The notes beneath the pieces are model-generated. The model saw only the letters and a list, made by a program, of their open reading frames with translations, was not told where the DNA came from and did not search any database. Positions 22,658 through 26,524 of a DNA stretch of 26,524 bases are shown here, piece after piece (the first letter of the stretch is position 1; each line of letters starts with the position of its first letter). The DNA comes from JAUMXJ01 sp041781135 (GTDB lineage Bacteria; Bacillota; Clostridia; Peptostreptococcales; Acidaminobacteraceae). Where the stretch lies: positions 1-26,524 of the forward strand of contig JBHAZV010000045.1 in the NCBI GenBank assembly GCA_041781135.1. Reading direction: 5' to 3'. Position numbers and translations under genes: made by a program.

Positions 22658-23332
22658 TTATGTATCTCTTGTTATACTGTACATAATAGCATTTACAATA
22701 GCAGCAGCGACATTGCTTCCACCCTTTCGCCCTCTTGCCACAATGTACGGCACAGCAATGCCTTCTGCCCCGGCCGCCGCAATAATAAATTCCTTGGATT
22801 GAACCACATTAACAAAACCCACCGGTACGCCTATTATCAGCTTCGGACGCACTTCTCCCCTTTGGATAAGCTCCCCCAAACGCATCAGCGCAGTAGGCGC
22901 GTTCCCGCACGCATATATCAAATTCTCGCCGTGACGCCGCACGGCTACATCGACCGCAGCCGCGGAACGGGTAGTACCGTCCGCGACCGCCTTATCTGCA
23001 ACTTCCGGATCGGAGATATAACAATAACCAGAAACTCCAAGCGAATGCATGGCAGGTTTGTTTATTCCGGACAGCGCCATCGAAGTATCAGTTACTATCG
23101 CAGCCCCGCTTCTTAGAGCCTCTGCCGCTTTAGCGACTGCATCCTTAGAAAATACCAAGCTATCTGCATACTCAAAATCTGCCGAAGTGTGTATTGCACG
23201 CATCACCACCCCCGCAGTTTCCGGAATTAAAACCTTGCCGTTTCTTTTTAGCTCCTCCGCAATAATTTCGAAGCTTCTTTTTTCAATTGCATCGGGCAAA
23301 ACCGCCTCGAACTTTACTGAAAAATCACCCAT
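22658..23332 (-). CDS. cbiC: Precorrin-8X / cobalt-precorrin-8 methylmutase CbiC
   Basis: The 224-residue enzyme moves the C-11 methyl group to C-12 to give (cobyrinate) the corrin ring in cobalamin synthesis. The catalytic histidine lies in the conserved RAIHTSADFEYAD (His48). Other family segments are VTDTSMALSGINK and the near-C-terminal GVPVGFVNVVQSKE. It is the only corrin-ring gene in the window and is placed last after nfnA-nfnB, 31 bp from the nfnB stop. Its ribosome binding site is weak (GGAAAA, 7 bp before ATG). No cobalamin riboswitch precedes this operon. The remaining cbi genes must be elsewhere or missing. Confidence 0.95.
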   Translation of the reverse strand: MGDFSVKFEAVLPDAIEKRSFEIIAEELKRNGKVLIPETAGVVMRAIHTSADFEYADSLVFSKDAVAKAAEALRSGAAIVTDTSMALSGINKPAMHSLGVSGYCYISDPEVADKAVADGTTRSAAAVDVAVRRHGENLIYACGNAPTALMRLGELIQRGEVRPKLIIGVPVGFVNVVQSKEFIIAAAGAEGIAVPYIVARGRKGGSNVAAAIVNAIMYSITRDT

Positions 23333-23363
23333 CTGCTGTTTTCCAATACCTTAATCGCCTACA

Positions 23364-24758
23364 TTAATCGCCGTACTTTTGCCTTATATACTCGTCTATT
23401 CCTTTCGCCGCAACTTTGCCTGCACCCATTGCAAGTATGACGGTAGCAGCACCTGTAACAGCATCGCCGCCTGCAAAAACGGCTTCCTTGCTCGTAGCGG
23501 CAGTATCCTCATTTATAAACAAACCGCGATGTTCGTTAGTATTCAGCCCCTTTGTAGTGGAAGCTATAAGCGGATTCGGCGATGTACCAAGCGACATTAT
23601 CACAGTATCGAGTTCTATCACAAATTCCGAACCCGGCACTTCTACCGGCCTCCTGCGCCCTGATGCATCTGGTTCGCCAAGCTCCATCCTTATGCATTTT
23701 ATTCCGCTTACCCAGCCCTTTTCGTCTGTTAGTATTTCGATTGGATTTGTCAAAAGATTGAAAATAATGCCTTCTTCCTTTGCATGATGCACTTCTTCCA
23801 CCCTGGCAGGCAGTTCTTCCTCGCTTCGCCTGTAAATTACATGCACCTCGGAACCAAGCCTTAACGCAGTTCTTGCCGCATCCATTGCTACGTTTCCGCC
23901 TCCTACTACAGCAACCTTCTTTCCATGGGTAATAGGAGTCGGTGCGCTCGGATCGAACGCCTTCATCAAATTGCTTCTTGTGAGATATTCGTTTGCAGAA
24001 AACACGCCATTTGCATTTTCTCCGGGTATGCCCATAAATTTCGGCAATCCCGCGCCAGAACCCACAAACACTGCATCAAAGCCTTCTTCTTCCAAAAGCT
24101 CATCTATAGTGACTGATTTTCCGACTACGACATTTGTCTCTATTGTGACGCCGAGATCAACTACATTCTGGATCTCTTTTGATACAACCTTTTGCTTAGG
24201 AAGCCTGAACTCAGGGATGCCGTATACAAGCACACCGCCCGGCTCGTGGAGCGCTTCGAGCACTGTCACATCATATCCCATTTTTGCGAGTTCGCCGGCA
24301 CATGTTATACCTGCCGGACCAGAACCTATAACTGCCACCTTTCTGCCGTTCTTGCTCTGCGGAGGCTGCGGACGCACGCCGTTTTCCCTCGCCCAGTCCG
24401 CCACAAACCGCTCTAATTTACCAATAGATACAGGGTCTCCCTTTATGCCTCTTATGCAGACGCCCTCGCACTGAGTTTCCTGCGGGCAAACCCTACCACA
24501 GACGGCAGGAAGCGAGCTCGATTCGCTGATAACATCAAAGGCGTCCTTTATATTTCCCTCTTTGACGTGGCTGATAAACCGCGGTATATCTATACCTACC
24601 GGACAGCCGCCTATACAGCGCGCATTTTTGCAGTTTATGCAGCGCTGTGCCTCCGCGACGGCTTCCTCCATATTATAGCCATAACAAACTTCCTGAAAAT
24701 TTTTAGCTCTCCGCTGCGGTTCCTGTTCTCTTACAGGTACTTTTTTCAAAACATCCAT
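23364..24758 (-). CDS. nfnB: NADH-dependent ferredoxin:NADP+ oxidoreductase, large subunit NfnB
   Basis: The start at 24758 is preferred: it gives MDVLKKVPVREQEPQ, follows AGGTG and lies 7 bp after the nfnA stop; an upstream ATG at 24791 would overlap nfnA. The 464-residue protein has an N-terminal domain with two sets of four cysteines for [4Fe-4S] clusters (40, 43, 48, 52 and 87, 91, 97, 101). An FAD Rossmann motif GSGPAG (145-150) and an NADPH Rossmann motif VAVVGGGNVAMDAART follow. It resembles the glutamate synthase small subunit (GltD), but pairing with NfnA argues for Nfn. Its bifurcating FAD couples ferredoxin and NADH oxidation to NADP+ reduction. Confidence 0.92.
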   Translation of the reverse strand: MDVLKKVPVREQEPQRRAKNFQEVCYGYNMEEAVAEAQRCINCKNARCIGGCPVGIDIPRFISHVKEGNIKDAFDVISESSSLPAVCGRVCPQETQCEGVCIRGIKGDPVSIGKLERFVADWARENGVRPQPPQSKNGRKVAVIGSGPAGITCAGELAKMGYDVTVLEALHEPGGVLVYGIPEFRLPKQKVVSKEIQNVVDLGVTIETNVVVGKSVTIDELLEEEGFDAVFVGSGAGLPKFMGIPGENANGVFSANEYLTRSNLMKAFDPSAPTPITHGKKVAVVGGGNVAMDAARTALRLGSEVHVIYRRSEEELPARVEEVHHAKEEGIIFNLLTNPIEILTDEKGWVSGIKCIRMELGEPDASGRRRPVEVPGSEFVIELDTVIMSLGTSPNPLIASTTKGLNTNEHRGLFINEDTAATSKEAVFAGGDAVTGAATVILAMGAGKVAAKGIDEYIRQKYGD

Positions 24759-24765
24759 AACACAC

Positions 24766-25644
24766 CTACTCACATACTCCGCAACCGCCATGGTGCGTAT
24801 CTTTTTCTATTTCTTCGAGCATCGCCTTGCCCTCTTCTGTCTTGTACATCGCCTGTCGTCGCATAGCCTCGTCAAAATTTACTTTGTGTCCGTCAAACTC
24901 AGGTCCATCTACGCATGCAAACTTTACCTTACCGTCGACAGTAACCCTGCACGCGCCGCACATACCTGTTCCGTCCACCATTATAGGGTTTAGGCTGACT
25001 ATAGTGTGCAGTCCGAGCTTTTCTGTGAGCAGACAGACAAATTTCATCATTATCATAGGGCCGATCGCTACGCAAACATCATATTTCTTGCCCTCTGCGT
25101 AAAGATCTTCAAGCACTTTTGTAACCATACCGTGCCTGCCGTAGCTGCCGTCGTCCGTAGTCACATAGAGAGTTCCTGCAACCGCGCGCATCTCTTCTTC
25201 ATAGATTACAAGATCCTTGCTCTTTGCGCCAATGATTACATCAGCGCTGACGCCGTGCTCATGAAGCCATTTGACCTGAGGATAAACAGGCGCAGTGCCA
25301 AGCCCTCCTGCGACGAAAATTATTTTCTTCTTTTTCAGTTCCTCGATATCCTCGTGAATAAAATCCGACGGACGGCCAAGCGGTCCGACAAAATCCTGGA
25401 TATATTCTCCTTCGTGCAGCCTCGACAGTTTCTTGCTGCCCGCCCCTACTGTCTGCACCACAATTGTTACGAGGTGTTTTTCGCGGTCGTAATCGCAAAT
25501 CGTGAGCGGTATTCGCTCTCCGTCCTTGTCGACCCTTACGATAACGAACTGCCCCGGCTCGCAGCTTTTTGCGACCCTCTTCGCCTCGATATCCATCAGA
25601 AAGATATTTTCGGCAAGCTGCCTGCTTCTGACAATCTTGTACAT
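24766..25644 (-). CDS. nfnA: NADH-dependent ferredoxin:NADP+ oxidoreductase, small subunit NfnA
   Basis: The 292-residue protein is a ferredoxin-reductase-like flavoprotein. An FAD-binding barrel (1-98, RIPLTICDYD) precedes an NAD-binding domain (FVAGGLGTAPVYPQ, 110-123). The [2Fe-2S] region holds Cys229, Cys232 and Cys244 (MCGACRV ... FACVDGPEF). Only three cysteines are there, as in Nfn, where an aspartate is the fourth ligand; Asp224 is a candidate. PyrK, the main alternative, has four cysteines and a different loop. The C-terminus HHGGCGVCE adds two more cysteines of unknown role. It starts at 25644 after GGAAGGGAG and leads the operon nfnA-nfnB-cbiC. The complex is cytoplasmic. Confidence 0.92.
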   Translation of the reverse strand: MYKIVRSRQLAENIFLMDIEAKRVAKSCEPGQFVIVRVDKDGERIPLTICDYDREKHLVTIVVQTVGAGSKKLSRLHEGEYIQDFVGPLGRPSDFIHEDIEELKKKKIIFVAGGLGTAPVYPQVKWLHEHGVSADVIIGAKSKDLVIYEEEMRAVAGTLYVTTDDGSYGRHGMVTKVLEDLYAEGKKYDVCVAIGPMIMMKFVCLLTEKLGLHTIVSLNPIMVDGTGMCGACRVTVDGKVKFACVDGPEFDGHKVNFDEAMRRQAMYKTEEGKAMLEEIEKDTHHGGCGVCE

Positions 25645-25744
25645 CTCCCTTCCTTTCTCAGAGCGCTGCTCTGTATAGTATGCTTTTTATATTGCTTGAA
25701 ATCTCCGCCTTTCAAACGGAAAATCCGGCGCAAAACACCGCCGA

Positions 25745-25900
25745 CTACATTATATCGCTGCACGCTAATATTTGCAAACATCTGCGGCTGGTTATCGAAG
25801 GCGACGCAAAGAAATAATTAACTCCCGGCAACTCGCAAAATGGCCATGACAAATTTAAGTTTTTTGACATTATCGGCTGCTTTGGGAGCATCATAGGCAT
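25745..25900 (-). CDS. Possible small protein (51 aa) with strong ribosome binding site
   Basis: An ATG at 25900 is preceded by GGAGGTGAG with ideal spacing. The frame encodes 51 residues, beginning MPMMLPKQPIMSKNLNLSWP and ending LQILACSDIM, with three cysteines. I do not recognise it; it has no signal peptide or AgrD-like motif. A 6-bp inverted repeat CCGGTC/GACCGG (25908-25913 / 25926-25931) overlaps the ribosome binding site and could occlude it. The ORF could be real, a leader peptide for nfnA, or the decayed end of a lost operon. Confidence 0.3.
   Translation of the reverse strand: MPMMLPKQPIMSKNLNLSWPFCELPGVNYFFASPSITSRRCLQILACSDIM
25749..25777 (-). promoter_or_regulatory. Candidate promoter of nfnA-nfnB-cbiC
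   Basis: On the minus strand TTGCAA (25777-25772) and a perfect TATAAT (25754-25749) are 17 bp apart. Initiation near 25742 leaves a leader of about 98 nt. The -10 overlaps the end of the small ORF at 25745-25900. Confidence 0.65.
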
Positions 25901-25919
25901 CTCACCTCCGGTCTTTTCT

Positions 25920-26104
25920 TTAGATGACCGGCAACAACTTTATAGAAGTATCATTATCCTCGTCAGTATCATCGCTCACAAAGTTCCCTGCTTTGCTTAA
26001 AGGTTTTACTATTTATCGCTCGCTTTTTATATCCTCATACGAATGGTATTCATCAAAACCGAAACATGGATCTATACTAAAAAAGTAGTCACAAATAAAG
26101 TGGA
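25920..26104 (-). pseudogene. Decayed gene remnant beside the right IS fragment
   Basis: Reading on the minus strand from the IS junction, one frame gives CDYFFSIDPCFGFDEYHSYE then DIKSER and a TAA (26013-26015). The same frame continues for 30 codons, KPLSKAGNFVSDDTDEDNDT then SIKLLPVI, to a second TAA (25920-25922). Both parts look protein-like but carry no start codon with a ribosome binding site and no motif I know. I read this as the 3' end of a gene cut by the IS-associated rearrangement, with an in-frame stop. It and the small ORF are all I can find in the 460-bp space between nfnA and the IS. Confidence 0.3.
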
Positions 26105-26524
26105 GCTTTGATTAAAAGCACATTCCAAAAGGCATACGAGAGCAGAAATTATTCCAAGGGACTTATGTTTCATTCCGACCGAGGAAACCAATATACTGCG
26201 ATAGCTTTCCGAAAGTTTTTAGACACTGTTGGAGTGGTCCAATCGTTTTCGAAGAAAGGCTATCCTTTTGACAACGCATGTTGTGAGAGTTTTTTTAAAT
26301 ACCTCAAAAAAGAGAAATGTAACCGCAGAACCTATCAAACCACGAATGAGCTCAAACTCCCATTATTTCAATACATTGATGGATTTTACAATCCAAAAAG
26401 ACCACACGGCTCGTTAGGGCTCATGAGCCCTAACGAAAAGGAGAGGGATTATCACTCCAGCAAATAGATCCCTGATTTACGAAATTCTTCGCATTCTTGT
26501 GTCTATTTGCTTGACTATAGTCCA
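26099..26524 (+). mobile_element. IS3-family element, 5'-truncated copy with right end
   Basis: It contains the OrfB fragment (26108-26467) followed by the 57-bp noncoding end terminating at the window's last base with GACTATAGTCCA. The last 126 bp match window bases 1-126, in the same orientation, with one mismatch. Ending exactly at a probable IS terminus suggests that the window boundary is an assembly break at a multicopy element. Confidence 0.85.
26108..26467 (+). pseudogene. IS3-family transposase OrfB, C-terminal fragment
   Basis: The frame (open from 26099, after TAA at 26096-26098) encodes about 120 residues of the DDE integrase core. The second catalytic Asp is in FHSDRGNQYT and the catalytic Glu is in CESFFKYLKKE; the tail ends SPNEKERDYHSSK. 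The first catalytic Asp and all N-terminal sequence are missing, and neither OrfA nor the 5' part of OrfB is found upstream, so the element lost its 5' end near 26100. Product inactive. Confidence 0.9.

Noticed and set aside
24759..24791. Earlier ATG for nfnB
   Set aside because: It overlaps the end of nfnA and adds residues not seen in the family; ATG 24758 has the better binding site and usual length.
24766..25644. PyrK dihydroorotate dehydrogenase electron-transfer subunit
   Set aside because: No pyrD follows, the [2Fe-2S] loop has three cysteines in Nfn spacing, and the partner gene is NfnB-like.
25745..25900. AgrD-type autoinducing peptide gene
   Set aside because: No AgrD motif, no amphipathic leader and no AgrB gene nearby.
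1..26524. Composite transposon formed by the two IS copies
   Set aside because: The intervening genes are housekeeping type, the right copy is truncated, and coincidence with both window ends points to an assembly boundary.

Overview
The window reads as a piece of the chromosome of an anaerobic Firmicute, most likely in the class Clostridia. The support is strong AGGAGG-type ribosome binding sites, TTGACA-N17-TATAAT promoters, an S-layer-homology surface protein, Thr/Ser-rich lipoproteins, pyrBI, an NfnAB-type electron-bifurcating transhydrogenase and a cobalamin biosynthesis gene. I cannot assign a genus. Most of the content is ordinary chromosomal genes. Mobile-element debris is concentrated at the two ends and around 0.65-1.4 kb and 3.8-3.95 kb.

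Layout, left to right. The 3' end of an IS3-family element (1-126) is followed by tRNA-Leu(UAG) with its own promoter and terminator, then a 5'-truncated large serine recombinase. On the minus strand lies a three-gene redox operon (nitroreductase, Rrf2 regulator, quinone-oxidoreductase-like enzyme). Its consensus promoter overlaps a perfect palindrome that is a natural candidate operator for the Rrf2 protein. After a patch of 20-nt-periodic repeats comes a cobalamin riboswitch. It leads a plus-strand operon encoding a surface CbiK-like chelatase lipoprotein, a fused beta-module/membrane/substrate-binding protein, and a BtuC/FecCD-type permease, with no ATPase gene. A small membrane protein follows on the minus strand, then a complete peptide transporter oppBCDF plus separately promoted oppA. 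Next come pyrBI (minus), a large secreted transglutaminase-like SLH protein (plus), a dCache chemoreceptor (minus), and nfnA-nfnB-cbiC (minus). The window ends with degraded small ORFs and a 5'-truncated IS3-family transposase whose last 126 bp repeat the first 126 bp of the window (one mismatch, 6 versus 26404).

How the parts fit. Two loci concern corrinoids: the riboswitch-controlled surface operon at 4.0-8.6 kb and cbiC at 22.7 kb. I infer that the first is a B12-repressed uptake system for a corrinoid, a tetrapyrrole or cobalt, with the metal-chelatase fold placed outside the membrane. This is the most unusual system in the window. The Opp transporter, the chemoreceptor with an amino-acid-type dCache motif, and the S-layer transglutaminase-like protein suggest a cell living on peptides and amino acids. 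NfnAB links ferredoxin, NADH and NADPH pools, as expected for an anaerobic fermenter. All family assignments are from reading translated sequence and motifs. No database search was run.
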